A DNA stretch of 64,000 bases from Bermanella sp036960565 (GCA_036960565.1 JBALXQ010000027.1:17243-81242), one strand, 5' to 3'. Positions 17,380 through 27,006 are shown, counted from the stretch's first letter. Translations and numbers: made by a program. The notes: generated by a model not told the origin, from the letters alone.

Positions 17380-18975
17380 ATGATTTTTAGTATCCGCTTT
17401 AAACTATTCTCTACCTTATTACTTGCTACCGGCAGTGTGGTTCTGTGCATGTATTTAGTGATGCTGTGGAGTTTTGATCGCGGCTTTCTTGATTACGTGA
17501 ATAAGCAAGACGAACATAAATATCAGTCGTTCTCTCAATCATTAGCGAGTCGTTTTAAAGAAGATGGTTCTTGGCAGCGGGTAACCAATAGTGGGCGGCT
17601 ATGGGAATCTATGTTGAGTGATTCATTTGGTTTGCCCGCCCGCTTTGGTCCTTCTGACCGTGAGCGCGGGGGATTTAGACCGCCTGGTTTTTCATCTCGT
17701 CCAGGACCGCGAAAAAATAGCGAAGGCTCTGAAGATCCTAGTGATTTAGAGCATGATTTACACCGGTGGCAAGGCAACGGTGGGCCACCAGATTTTGAAG
17801 GTCGTGGCCATCCACCTGGTTTTAGTGAAGGGGGATTTGGAAGTCGACCACCGCCAATGAGCCACGATGAAATTATTCGCCCTTTATTGTTAGATCAAGA
17901 TAAAAATGTACTGCATGGTCGAGTTAAAGATATTGCAGACCTTAAGCTTTTTCCCATTAAGGTAATGAATGAAACAGTGGGATATGTTGGGCAGTTAAAA
18001 CGCAAAGAGCTATCAGACAAACTAGATTTGCTCTTTGTTGAGCAGCAGTCAAAGGCCTTTATGCTGGTGGCAGTGATGATGGTGATCATTTGTGTATTAG
18101 CGGCACTGCCGGTGGCCGCTCATTTTGTAAGGCCTATAAAGCGTTTAAGTGTGGGTACTCAGCAGCTTATTTCGGGGCATTACAAAACAGTAATAGAGAT
18201 AAGCAGTAAAGATGAGCTAGGCCAGTTATCCGAGAATTTTAATTCCTTAGCGAATACCTTAAAAGAGAATGAGCAGGCCCGCAGGCGTTGGATTGCTGAT
18301 ATATCCCATGAGTTGCGTACTCCCTTGGCCATTCTAAAAGGAGAGATAGAGGCGATTCAAGATGGTATTCGTACCTCAGGACCTGATGCGATTGCTTCTT
18401 TGCATGCTGAGGTGGAGCATTTAAACCACTTAATAAATGATTTGTACGAGCTTTCCATGTCAGATATAGGTGCGCTAAATTATCAGAAAGCAAAAATTTG
18501 CCCATTATCTGTTCTGGCCAATACGGTCGAATCGTTTAAGGGGGAATTTAAAAGTGCAGGCATATCTTTGCAATTCAATGTGGGTGACTTAAATCTAGAT
18601 AAGGTTACTTTGCTGGCGGATGCTGCTCGTTTAAAACAGCTGTTTAGCAATTTAATAAAGAATACATTAAGGTATACGGATAGCCCTGGAACCCTATTAA
18701 TTGAAGCTGCCTTCAGTTCCACAGAATTAATTTTAAACTTTAAAGATTCATCCCCAGGGGTGAAAGAAAGTGAAATTCCTAGCTTATTTGAAAGGCTTTA
18801 CCGGGTTGAATCATCGCGTAATCGCGCAACCGGAGGGGCCGGATTAGGATTATCAATTTGCCAAAACATTGTTGCAGCCCATGAGGGCAGAATTACCGCG
18901 AAGGCCAGTGAGCTTGGTGGAGTTTGGATTAGTATTGTCCTGCCATTTAAAAGTGCTTACCCAGTTAAAACCTAA
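17380..18975 (+). CDS. BaeS-like sensor histidine kinase with Gly/Pro-rich sensor loop
   Basis: 531 residues. One N-terminal helix (about 10-30), a periplasmic region, a second helix (about 225-248: AFMLVAVMMVIICVLAALPV), HAMP, HisKA with SHELRTP (His310) and HATPase with N, G1 (DSSPGV), F and G2 (GGAGLGLSI) boxes. The periplasmic part contains an unusual stretch (about 85-165) dense in Gly, Pro, Arg and Phe, with repeated PPGF/PPDF-type units. It may be a disordered sensor surface. It is followed 17 bases later by its response regulator and then by a Spy-like gene, a pairing typical of envelope-stress systems. Confidence 0.92.
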   Translation: MIFSIRFKLFSTLLLATGSVVLCMYLVMLWSFDRGFLDYVNKQDEHKYQSFSQSLASRFKEDGSWQRVTNSGRLWESMLSDSFGLPARFGPSDRERGGFRPPGFSSRPGPRKNSEGSEDPSDLEHDLHRWQGNGGPPDFEGRGHPPGFSEGGFGSRPPPMSHDEIIRPLLLDQDKNVLHGRVKDIADLKLFPIKVMNETVGYVGQLKRKELSDKLDLLFVEQQSKAFMLVAVMMVIICVLAALPVAAHFVRPIKRLSVGTQQLISGHYKTVIEISSKDELGQLSENFNSLANTLKENEQARRRWIADISHELRTPLAILKGEIEAIQDGIRTSGPDAIASLHAEVEHLNHLINDLYELSMSDIGALNYQKAKICPLSVLANTVESFKGEFKSAGISLQFNVGDLNLDKVTLLADAARLKQLFSNLIKNTLRYTDSPGTLLIEAAFSSTELILNFKDSSPGVKESEIPSLFERLYRVESSRNRATGGAGLGLSICQNIVAAHEGRITAKASELGGVWISIVLPFKSAYPVKT

Positions 18976-18992
18976 TAAAAGGGAATGCTAGT

Positions 18993-19670
18993 ATGAGTCA
19001 AATGGTATTGATCGTTGAAGATGAACCCAAACTTTCGGCGTTGCTGTCGGACTATTTACAGCAGTCAGGATATAACACTCATAAAATCGAAAACGGCCTG
19101 GAAGTAAACGATTGGGTGAAGCAAAACAATCCTGATTTAATTTTGCTCGACCTCATGTTACCAGGCAAAGATGGCGTGGAGATATGTAAGGATGTACGCG
19201 GCTTTTCAGCTGTGCCTATTATCATGGTGACAGCTCGAGTGGAGGAAGTTGATCGTTTGTTGGGGCTTGAATTAGGCGCAGATGATTATATTTGTAAGCC
19301 GTTTAGCCCAAGAGAAGTGGTGGCGAGAGTGAAGGCTGTTTTACGAAGATTACAGCCTGCGGCCACCGACTCTCTAGTAGGTGGCATTGTCCTGGATGAG
19401 TCTCGATATAAAGCCAGTATTTCAGGTCATGAGTTGGTATTAACAGCAGTAGAATTTCAGTTGCTTAATATTTTATATACAGGCCAGGGGCGTATATATT
19501 CAAGAGAGCAGCTAATGGATCACATTTATAGCGATAACCGTGTGGTGAGTGATCGAACGATTGATAGTCATATTAAGAAGCTACGCAAGCGTATTAGCGA
19601 GGCGGTGCCAGATAAAGAAATTATTCATTCAGTTTATGGGGTGGGCTATAAACTGGAAGAAAATATGTAG
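18993..19670 (+). CDS. BaeR/OmpR-family response regulator
   Basis: 225 residues. Receiver with acidic pocket VEDEP, phosphoacceptor Asp53 in LLDLMLPG, the conserved Thr/Ser in VTARVEE and Lys in ICKPFSP. The C-terminal winged helix contains ELVLTAVEFQLL and DRTIDSHIKKLRKRI. It is the cognate partner of the preceding kinase. Targets probably include the downstream Spy-like gene and perhaps the porin cluster. A terminator hairpin lies 30 bases beyond the stop. Confidence 0.93.
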   Translation: MSQMVLIVEDEPKLSALLSDYLQQSGYNTHKIENGLEVNDWVKQNNPDLILLDLMLPGKDGVEICKDVRGFSAVPIIMVTARVEEVDRLLGLELGADDYICKPFSPREVVARVKAVLRRLQPAATDSLVGGIVLDESRYKASISGHELVLTAVEFQLLNILYTGQGRIYSREQLMDHIYSDNRVVSDRTIDSHIKKLRKRISEAVPDKEIIHSVYGVGYKLEENM

Positions 19671-19700
19671 TTGTTTTAATTTCTGCCGCTGATCCTTATG

Positions 19701-19728
19701 GGCCTGCCTGTCAGGCCTTATTCTTTTT
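19701..19728 (+). terminator. intrinsic terminator after the response regulator
   Basis: GGCCTG, 5-base loop, CAGGCC, followed by TTATTCTTTTTT. The stem is short, but the T-rich tail is good. Confidence 0.6.
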
Positions 19729-19833
19729 TCTCGCTAGTTTCAAATTTCTTGCGCTTTTTAGTCTTATCCTTATTACAAAATAAATGATGTAAACCTTTTT
19801 ACTTTAAAATATTGCGTTATTGAAGGGATGGTT

Positions 19834-20214
19834 ATGAAATTGGAATCTGTCTTTACCGATTTTAAAAAGATTTTAACGGCAATGTTACTTGCAACCATTT
19901 GTATTGGGTTAGCTCAGGCTGAGCCTCCTCTGTACTCAGATATTCATGGCCCCAAGCATCTTGTTGAAATTCTGGCCATTAACGAAGATCAGCAAGCAGT
20001 GTTTGTATCCATAATGGAATCTCAGCATGTAAAAAGACTGGATGTACATGCTCAATATGAGGTGTCCCGAAAGGCGGAAAGGGAAGCCATGGAGGCGTTA
20101 CACGGTGAGACAGTTGAACTGCTTCAGTGGGTTCTGTCGCCAGATCAGTTGGATGAATTTAGCGACATAGTAGAACACTCTCGACCAAGAGGGCCGCGAC
20201 CCGGTCGGGATTGA
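19834..20214 (+). CDS. Spy/CpxP-like small periplasmic protein
   Basis: 126 residues from the second ATG, which has AGGG at a 6-base spacing; the first ATG (19828) directly abuts that site. A signal peptide ends at GLAQAEPP. The rest is a helical hairpin with LVEILAINEDQQAVFVSIM and LQWVLSPDQLDEFSDIV, matching the pattern of LTxxQ/Spy or heavy-metal resistance periplasmic proteins. It ends in RPRGPRPGRD, echoing the Gly/Pro/Arg-rich loop of the nearby kinase. A periplasmic chaperone or feedback sensor controlled by the two-component system is likely; the exact family is unproven. Confidence 0.65.
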   Translation: MKLESVFTDFKKILTAMLLATICIGLAQAEPPLYSDIHGPKHLVEILAINEDQQAVFVSIMESQHVKRLDVHAQYEVSRKAEREAMEALHGETVELLQWVLSPDQLDEFSDIVEHSRPRGPRPGRD

Positions 20215-20387
20215 TTTAGGCAGTGCTTGACGATTTTATTGGAATATCTACTTTAAAATAGCAGTTCATCAATTGTTTAAATATTCCTTCACAACTTTAA
20301 CCTCATTTACTCAACTCTACTGCTGTATGTGGCTAAACTTCCACTGAAGAGATTATTAAAATAACCGCCAAATAGGGATATGTAGAA

Positions 20388-20687
20388 ATGTTTGTGATCG
20401 CAAATCGAATTCCAGTAGCAAAAGAATGGCACGAAGAGTTTGAGAGTCGCTTTAGAAAACGTGCGGGAGAAATAAACAGCCAGCCGGGTTTTGTTTCCAT
20501 GCAAATACTCAAGCCGCTAGGTGATAATGCCCCTTATGTGGTGCTTACTCATTGGGAGGATGAAGCGGCTTTTGATGCCTGGATAAAAAGTGACGACTTT
20601 AAATTAGCCCACCAGAGTCCATTACCCAAAGAGGCTTTTACAAGTAAGCCAGTTATGGAGAAACACAGTGTGGTTATTTCTAGCTAA
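20388..20687 (+). CDS. antibiotic biosynthesis monooxygenase (ABM) domain protein
   Basis: 99 residues, small ferredoxin-like alpha-beta barrel of the ABM superfamily. MFVIANRIPV starts the first strand; QPGFVSMQIL and PYVVLTHWEDEAAFDAWIKS are the conserved core, seen in heme-degrading and quinol monooxygenases. Such proteins act as dimers. No haem-uptake gene lies nearby, so the substrate is open. Confidence 0.85.
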   Translation: MFVIANRIPVAKEWHEEFESRFRKRAGEINSQPGFVSMQILKPLGDNAPYVVLTHWEDEAAFDAWIKSDDFKLAHQSPLPKEAFTSKPVMEKHSVVISS

Positions 20688-20759
20688 AGGCCTTTGATTA
20701 CGGGCATAGGAGGTTGCGAGAATAGAGGGCAGGCTAAATTGCCTACCCAATTGAGAGGC

Positions 20760-21287
20760 TTATTCGTCGTTTAATATTTGCACTTCAACCATTAGGTCGT
20801 TACTTAATTTTTCCAATTGATCACGTACATCATCTATATCCAATTGCTTAGGCAATTGAATTTTAGCCTGTGTTTTAAACAGTGCTTCTGCACTCATGGC
20901 GGCACTTTCAAAATGCGTAGCCAGTTCCAGTACATTTACGCCTTGGCAGGCTAAAGCTTGTGCAATTTCTTTAACGATACCCGGGCGATCATTTCCGACT
21001 ATGTTTAGTTGTACTTGGGTTGTTTGTTCGATTTTTTCTACTTGAGGTGCGTCTTGTTCTATATTGATAATCCAGCCCTGGTCTTGGAGGGCTTGTAGAG
21101 ATTGCTGCAAGGAGGCTTGTTGTTTGTCGCTTATTTGAATGCGTACTATGCCTGCAAATTTCCCAGCTAGGTGAGCCATGCGGCTTTCTAGCCAGTTTCC
21201 ATGATGCTCTGTAATGATACTGGAAAGGGTTTCAATTAGTCCTGGGCGGTCATCGGCCATGATACTAATAATTAAAAATGATGACAT
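20760..21287 (-). CDS. gcvR: glycine cleavage system transcriptional repressor-like, two ACT domains
   Basis: 175 residues with two ACT domains, the first starting SFLIISIMADDRPGLIETLS and the second VQLNIVGNDRPGIVKEIAQA (about residue 91). This is the GcvR layout. In Escherichia coli GcvR is a regulator that binds glycine and controls GcvA. No gcv genes are present here. Family is firm; function is by homology. Confidence 0.85.
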   Translation of the reverse strand: MSSFLIISIMADDRPGLIETLSSIITEHHGNWLESRMAHLAGKFAGIVRIQISDKQQASLQQSLQALQDQGWIINIEQDAPQVEKIEQTTQVQLNIVGNDRPGIVKEIAQALACQGVNVLELATHFESAAMSAEALFKTQAKIQLPKQLDIDDVRDQLEKLSNDLMVEVQILNDE

Positions 21288-21359
21288 AAAATTCCTAACA
21301 TATTCTTTTTATGGGTGGCCTCACTATAGCCTAGTGATAAAACTGATCATAGTGGTCTG

Positions 21360-22907
21360 CTAGCGGAAGCGGGCAATAATGTTATGTTGCTCTTTTACTA
21401 GTTCGCTTACTTCGGTGGCGGCTTCCTGGCTGGAGGTAGCGCTCACCGTATTATCTTGAGCGTTGCTACGAATGGTTTCCATGTGGGTGCTAATTTCATG
21501 GGAGCCTTGGCGCTGCTCTTGAACTGCTTGATTTATGCTGGTCATTTGTTGGTTTATTTCGCGTACGCAGTTGCCAACCTGCTCTAGGGTGGTGAAAGTT
21601 TGTTGAGCCTGCTCCGCATTGTTTGAAGCTTGTTCCCGGCTTTTATCCATAACTTCGGTAGTGGCTTGAGCGCCTTTCCGCAATTCATTGACGATGCGAC
21701 GAATTTCTTCTGTGGATTCCTGAGTTCGAGTGGCTAAGTTTCTTACCTCGTCAGCGACCACAGCAAATCCTCGGCCTTGCTCTCCTGCTCTGGCAGCCTC
21801 AATGGCGGCATTTAGAGCGAGTAAATTGGTTTGTTCAGCAATACTTTGAATGACTTCTAAAAAACTATGAATGGATTCAGCTTGTTGAGCCAAGCCTTGT
21901 ACGTTTTCAGAGGCCAGCTCAATGGTTTGTGCCATGCTGACTAAAGTCGTTTTAGCTTGCTGCATCTGTTGTTCACAGGTTTGAGTGTCGCCTTGGGCGT
22001 TGTCAGTTTGCTGTGCTGTTTGGGTGACTGAATCAGAAATGGCATCAAATTGAGTAGTCACTTGTTCGAAGGCTGCTGCAAATAAATTGGCGGCATCTAA
22101 TTGTTCGGTGAGCTTGTCTAGACTAGATTGAGCTGAATGGTGACTGATGTCACTGGCCTTTTGAATGGGGACGGTTGTATCTTGTATGCGCTCGCGCAAG
22201 GTAATAAGTTGGCTGTTTTGATGCTCAAAGGCAAATAATATTTGGCCAATGTCATCGCTTCGACCGGTGTAAATATAAGCAGCTAAAGGATCGTTGTTAA
22301 TTGAGTGAGCTTTTTTTAATAGCTCTTTAGAGCCTCTGTGATTAAAGTTTTGAATCAGTACTAGGGCTAAGATAGGCATGATGCCCGCTAATGGGTGAAA
22401 AAGGGTGGCCAGTGCTATGGCTATTGCTCCTAATGCCAGAGTGTTAATAGTGTCCCAGGGTAAATTTGACAATTTACTGGAAGCGGGTAGCGGACTTTGT
22501 TCATTGTTAATACGTTGGTAGCTGTTTTCGGCCCGGGTAACGGCATCCTTTTGAGGTTGGTAGCGAACGGATTCGTATCCTACAATCTTGTCATTTTCTT
22601 TAACTGGGGTAACAAAAGCATCCACCCAGTAATGGTCACCGTTTTTACAACGGTTTTTCACAATCCCTTTCCATTGTTGCCCTTTTTTCAAACAGTCCCA
22701 AAGCATTTTAAACGCCGCTGGAGGCATGTCTGGGTGACGCACTATATTGTGACTTTTATTGATTAACTCTTCTTTTTTAAAGCCACTTATATCTAAAAAA
22801 TCCTGATTGACATGAGTGGTGGTGCCTTTGAGATTAGTTGAAGAAACGATGCGCTGTTGAGTGGTAAGCTTTAGTTCCTTTTGGGTTACCGGGAGGTTTT
22901 TTTTCAT
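21360..22907 (-). CDS. Aer-like PAS methyl-accepting chemotaxis protein
   Basis: 515 residues. The N-terminal PAS domain (about 18-125) holds DISGFKKEELINKSHNIVRH and WKGIVKNRCKNGDHYWVDA, the Aer-type pattern that often binds FAD. A short hydrophobic region (about 152-185) anchors it without a periplasmic domain. The C-terminal signalling tip contains EQTNLLALNAAIEAARAGEQ and GFAVVADEVRNLA. It probably senses redox or energy state. Stand-alone gene; other chemotaxis genes are absent from the window except the CheX fragment. Confidence 0.93.
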   Translation of the reverse strand: MKKNLPVTQKELKLTTQQRIVSSTNLKGTTTHVNQDFLDISGFKKEELINKSHNIVRHPDMPPAAFKMLWDCLKKGQQWKGIVKNRCKNGDHYWVDAFVTPVKENDKIVGYESVRYQPQKDAVTRAENSYQRINNEQSPLPASSKLSNLPWDTINTLALGAIAIALATLFHPLAGIMPILALVLIQNFNHRGSKELLKKAHSINNDPLAAYIYTGRSDDIGQILFAFEHQNSQLITLRERIQDTTVPIQKASDISHHSAQSSLDKLTEQLDAANLFAAAFEQVTTQFDAISDSVTQTAQQTDNAQGDTQTCEQQMQQAKTTLVSMAQTIELASENVQGLAQQAESIHSFLEVIQSIAEQTNLLALNAAIEAARAGEQGRGFAVVADEVRNLATRTQESTEEIRRIVNELRKGAQATTEVMDKSREQASNNAEQAQQTFTTLEQVGNCVREINQQMTSINQAVQEQRQGSHEISTHMETIRSNAQDNTVSATSSQEAATEVSELVKEQHNIIARFR

Positions 22908-23048
22908 ATTTTCAGGCCCGTGAATTAGTTCGTTCGTCTTATGTTTAGCCTAGCTTAAATTCCCCAAAGTATCGGGTGATTGCTTGTGAGTGCTACAGGC
23001 ATCTGATTTACTTAGCGCCACTAATAAAAATATCAATAAAGGCGCGAC

Positions 23049-24527
23049 ATGACCCAATATTTGATGGCCATTGATCAGGGGACGTCCAGCTCAAGGGCAA
23101 TAATATTTAATGAAAAGGGCAAAATTCAGGCTCAAGCTCAACAGGAGTTTAATCAGTATTTCCCTCAAGACGGTTGGGTGGAGCACGACCCCGAAGAAAT
23201 ATTGAGCTCGGTTTTGAAGGTTAGTAAAGAGGTTATAAGTAAAGCAGGTTTAACGGCAAAGGATATCGCTTCAATTGGTATTAGTAATCAGCGTGAAACC
23301 ACGGTGATTTGGAATAAAGATTCGGGTAAAGCTATTTATAATGCCATTGTTTGGCAAGACAGGCGTACCGCTGATTTTTGTTCTGATTTAAAAGAGAAAG
23401 GTTTGGAGGGAGTGGTTAATGATAAAACCGGTTTGTTACTGGACCCGTATTTCTCCGCCACAAAAGTAAAATGGATACTGGATCATGTTGCCGGTGCCCG
23501 GGATGAGGCCAAAGAGGGAAATCTTTTATTTGGCACTATCGATACCTATTTATTGTGGAAGTTAACTGGTGAGCATAAAACCGATGTAACTAATGCCTCT
23601 CGCACACTTATGTGTAATCTCCATTCCCTTAAATGGGATAACAGCATGCTCTCGCTTTTTGATATCCCTGAGTCCTTACTACCTGAAATTAAACCTTCTA
23701 GTTATGTGTTTGGTCATACCTATGAAGAAATATTTGGATCTTCCATTATGGTTGGAGGCATGGCTGGGGATCAACAGGCTGCACTAATAGGTCAGGCTTG
23801 CTTTAGTGAAGGGATGGCTAAAAGCACGTATGGCACAGGTTGCTTCATGATGCTCAATACAGGTGATAAACCCCGTAAAAGTGAGCATAGGTTATTAACG
23901 ACCGTGGCCTATCAGGTAGGAGATGTAACTCATTATGCTCTTGAAGGCAGTATTTTTATGGCTGGGGCGACTATTCAATGGATAAGGGATGGCTTAAAAC
24001 TCATTGATCATGCCAGTGAAACGTTGGATATGGCAAAAGCGGTGGGGACAGATAACCATGTGTATATGGTGCCTGCATTTACTGGCCTTGGAGCGCCGTA
24101 TTGGGATCCAAATGCTCGTGGTGCCATTATGGGGTTAACACGGGATACAGGCATTGCTGAAATTGTCACCGCAGGTCTGCAGTCTGTGTGTTATCAAACT
24201 CGGGATTTGTTGGAGGCCATGTCGAAGGATCAGGTCGTGCCGTCTCGCTTAAGGGTAGATGGTGGAATGGTAGTGAACGACTGGCTTATGCAATTTCTCG
24301 CCGATATTTTAGACCTACCAATTGAGCGTCCCGTTATTACAGAAACCACGGCCCTTGGAGTGGCTTACCTTGCTGGCTTGAGTTCAGGTATCTATTCCAG
24401 CCTTTCGCAGGTGAGTGAACTTTGGGAACAAGAGCATCAGTTTGATTCTAATTTAGAAGAAGATAAAAGAAGCCAACTATACGAAGGCTGGCTGGATACG
24501 GTAAACAGAGTGCGCACAGAGCGATAA
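23049..24527 (+). CDS. glpK: glycerol kinase
   Basis: 492 residues, FGGY family, ATP-dependent phosphorylation of glycerol to sn-glycerol 3-phosphate in the cytosol. The phosphate-binding start IDQGTSSSRAI, NQRETTVIW, IVWQDRRT, the central MAGDQQAALIG, and GLGAPYWDPNARGAI are all present, followed by RVDGGMVVNDWLMQF. Length is normal. AAAGG precedes the ATG. No glpF or glpD is adjacent. Confidence 0.95.
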   Translation: MTQYLMAIDQGTSSSRAIIFNEKGKIQAQAQQEFNQYFPQDGWVEHDPEEILSSVLKVSKEVISKAGLTAKDIASIGISNQRETTVIWNKDSGKAIYNAIVWQDRRTADFCSDLKEKGLEGVVNDKTGLLLDPYFSATKVKWILDHVAGARDEAKEGNLLFGTIDTYLLWKLTGEHKTDVTNASRTLMCNLHSLKWDNSMLSLFDIPESLLPEIKPSSYVFGHTYEEIFGSSIMVGGMAGDQQAALIGQACFSEGMAKSTYGTGCFMMLNTGDKPRKSEHRLLTTVAYQVGDVTHYALEGSIFMAGATIQWIRDGLKLIDHASETLDMAKAVGTDNHVYMVPAFTGLGAPYWDPNARGAIMGLTRDTGIAEIVTAGLQSVCYQTRDLLEAMSKDQVVPSRLRVDGGMVVNDWLMQFLADILDLPIERPVITETTALGVAYLAGLSSGIYSSLSQVSELWEQEHQFDSNLEEDKRSQLYEGWLDTVNRVRTER

Positions 24528-24706
24528 CCTTATCCGAATCTAAATGATGGCACGCCCATCGTTTGGTGCTTGGTAGGTAAGTAATAATTTAGTGTTTTGC
24601 TTCTGGTATTTTTTAGAGCAATTGCAGCGCAGGCATTTCTTACTTCAGTCCAAGGGAGTAAGATAGCTGGCAATAAAAACAAAGTAGTTATCAAGGAATG
24701 GTGACC

Positions 24707-25849
24707 ATGCTGCAGTCTAAGAAGCAGGCGCTAAGATTACGCCGGGCCATGTTGGCCAACATAGGCGTATTTTTAAATGTATTGTTATGTTTGCTGGCAG
24801 TTTATCTAGGGTATTCCGCCCTCGGTTATTCCCGTGTTTTATTTCTTTCTTTGGGTGTCTGGTTTGGGCATTTCTGTCTGGTGTTGTTAATTGTCTTTGA
24901 TGTTAATTTAAAGTTTTCTGATGCAAGTTTAACTTTGCCACAAATGCTGTGGGTGATCGTATCGCTTAGTATTACCATGTTTTATCTACAGGATATTCGT
25001 TCTCTGATGATAATGGGGTATTTATTGGTGATGTCTTTTGGCGCTTTTCGTTTAACGCTTAAAGAATTTTTTGGTGTCACCTTGTTTACGTTACTTTGCT
25101 ATTTGAGCAGTCTTTACGCCGTTTATGTTTATCGCCCCCACGAAATTTATTTTAGTCATGAGTTATTTATTTTTTCCGGATTTGTAGTGTCGTTACTTGG
25201 CTTTGCCTTCATGGGGACGGAATTGAGCAACTTGAGGAATACCTTAAGTAAGCGCCACAAAGAATTAAAATGTGCCTTTACCCGTATTGAAGAGTTATCA
25301 ATTACCGATGAGTTAACCGGTTTATATAATCGCCGCTATCTTTTACGGGTGCTAAATAAGCACCGAGCATTGGCCAATCGTAGCGATTACAATTTTGTGG
25401 TGTGTTACCTAGACCTTGATCATTTTAAAAAAGTGAATGATCAATTTGGACACAGCTTTGGGGATAAAGTACTGGTGTCTTTTGCTCGATTAATAGGCAC
25501 TTGTTTAAGAGAAGTCGATATTGCTGGTCGCATTGGCGGTGAAGAGTTTGTGCTGGTGTTAGCTAATACTCGAATTGATACAGCTCACCAAGTATGTCAA
25601 CGCATAGCGGATAAATGGCGAGAAGAAACAGCCCTTACAGAGCCCTTCCTGCCTTTGACACTGTCAGCTGGAATTGCGCAATTTAAATTCTCAGAAACCA
25701 TCGATCAAACCATAGAGAGGGCAGACGCTCTGCTTTATGAAGCTAAAAACAGTGGGCGCAACTGTATTGTGGTAGAGCAGCAAGAAAAGCAGGTGCCATT
25801 CGATTTTGAGTTACACGCGGTTCCGATTAAAAGTAGCGCCGTAAACTAA
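24707..25849 (+). CDS. membrane diguanylate cyclase (GGDEF)
   Basis: About 380 residues from the ATG at 24707, 9 bases after AAGGA; an ATG at 24698 abuts that site. Five to six membrane helices cover residues 15-180. The C-terminal GGDEF domain (about 205-365) has the active GGEEF loop in RIGGEEFVLVLAN, and RxxD (REVD) five residues before it, the allosteric I-site. It should make cyclic di-GMP and be feedback-inhibited. The stop overlaps the 3' end of the convergent next gene by 23 bases. Confidence 0.93.
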   Translation: MLQSKKQALRLRRAMLANIGVFLNVLLCLLAVYLGYSALGYSRVLFLSLGVWFGHFCLVLLIVFDVNLKFSDASLTLPQMLWVIVSLSITMFYLQDIRSLMIMGYLLVMSFGAFRLTLKEFFGVTLFTLLCYLSSLYAVYVYRPHEIYFSHELFIFSGFVVSLLGFAFMGTELSNLRNTLSKRHKELKCAFTRIEELSITDELTGLYNRRYLLRVLNKHRALANRSDYNFVVCYLDLDHFKKVNDQFGHSFGDKVLVSFARLIGTCLREVDIAGRIGGEEFVLVLANTRIDTAHQVCQRIADKWREETALTEPFLPLTLSAGIAQFKFSETIDQTIERADALLYEAKNSGRNCIVVEQQEKQVPFDFELHAVPIKSSAVN

Positions 25850-26726
25850 CCCAGGTTTGAAGGTTACTATAGGTAAAAACCTCGTGTTCTATTTGTTGGG
25901 GCTGAGAATGGCTCTGCATTATTACATTGAAATTGTATTGTAGATTAGGTACTAGGTACCAGTATGGAACTAGATAGTAGCGATAATGCCAACGTAACAT
26001 TAGGGCTGCTCTAAAAACTGAGCTCTCTGCGCTCGCAAGAGTTTGGTGCTGAGTAACATCATTGCTAAAGTTAGATTCTAGTTTGGCCATGTTAAAGCGC
26101 CACTGAAAATTTAGACCCCGATTATCTTTCATGCGCCCAAATACAAGCCCCATCCCACTAAACTTTCCATCGAATAGAGTAGCAGTAGTGCTGCTGATGA
26201 CACTAGCAGCAGGGGTGGTTTCCTGAGTGTAGTTTATACCAAACATATTCAGTGCCCCAATTTGCTTGGCACTTTCATACCAGTAAAACTGTAAGCGTTG
26301 TAATTGATGCTCAGTATTAATGATGCTGCCTGAACCAAGAGAGGTGCTGCTGTCATCATTCCCTAGAAAAGTTTGCGCTTCGTCCAGTTGGGTTTGAAAC
26401 TGTTGCTTACTCCAATTTATTTCCAGCCAGGTTCCCTGATGCTTATGCCATTGATATACAGGAATCTGACTGCTGATGGCTAGAAACCCTGTGGCCTGTC
26501 TTATTTCAGCTTTTGGCCCCCTTGCTAACCAGCCAACACTTTTTCGACGCCAGAGCAGAGTGTCTAGTGACGCGCCGTATATATTCCCTTTTTGATCAGA
26601 TGTATCGGTTAGATAAGAATGTTCACTTTGCTGGTAGCCAACTAAGACTGATAAATATTCTGCGACAACAGATTGGCTGAAAATCAGGCAGAGTATAAGT
26701 GGGGCGAAATTTAGAATGTTATTCAT
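25827..26726 (-). CDS. outer-membrane beta-barrel-like protein, hypothetical
   Basis: 299 residues. A signal peptide ends near SQSVVAEYL. The mature part alternates polar and hydrophobic residues with many aromatics (RLQFYWYESAKQIG, LMLRWHYRYYLVPYWYLV) and ends in SLRRYF, an outer-membrane assembly signal. Its 3' end overlaps the diguanylate cyclase gene. No specific family recognised. Confidence 0.65.
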   Translation of the reverse strand: MNNILNFAPLILCLIFSQSVVAEYLSVLVGYQQSEHSYLTDTSDQKGNIYGASLDTLLWRRKSVGWLARGPKAEIRQATGFLAISSQIPVYQWHKHQGTWLEINWSKQQFQTQLDEAQTFLGNDDSSTSLGSGSIINTEHQLQRLQFYWYESAKQIGALNMFGINYTQETTPAASVISSTTATLFDGKFSGMGLVFGRMKDNRGLNFQWRFNMAKLESNFSNDVTQHQTLASAESSVFRAALMLRWHYRYYLVPYWYLVPNLQYNFNVIMQSHSQPQQIEHEVFTYSNLQTWVSLRRYF

Positions 26727-26891
26727 GGAGTGTGTATCGGCCTAGGAAATCAATTTAGTAGGGTTGTGTTACATAAGATTACAAAACCACTCATTAACGA
26801 CACTGTAATTGTCTTAGTAACTGTTTATATTCCACTAATCGGTTTCCTTTATGAGTAGCTGATCATTGTGTGACTCGTTAGAGTACTTATT

Positions 26892-26916
26892 GGCGCCTTA
26901 TTGGCGCCTTTTTTTT
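26892..26916 (+). terminator. rho-independent-like hairpin upstream of the Na/Pi gene
   Basis: GGCGCC, loop TTATT, GGCGCC, then eight Ts. It is part of an 11-base direct repeat TTATTGGCGCC. It points rightward but lies 91 bases before the start of the Na/Pi transporter, with no gene ending ahead of it on this strand. It could be an attenuator in the leader or the end of a small transcript. Confidence 0.6.
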
Positions 26917-27006
26917 ATCTAAATTTCCTTTTATAGGGCTTTTTGCTCTGTACTAATGATTTATCTGTGTTTACACTTCGCGAAAATTATTTGAAAGGTT
27001 TGTTGC

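Noticed and set aside
20688..20759. Glycine riboswitch next to the gcvR gene
   Set aside because: The sequence lies at the 3' end of the gene and shows no paired glycine-aptamer structure.
26803..26827. Pho-box-like CTGTAAT...CTGTTTA upstream of the Na/Pi gene
   Set aside because: The spacing is 18 bases instead of 11, and the intermediate repeat does not match the PhoB consensus.
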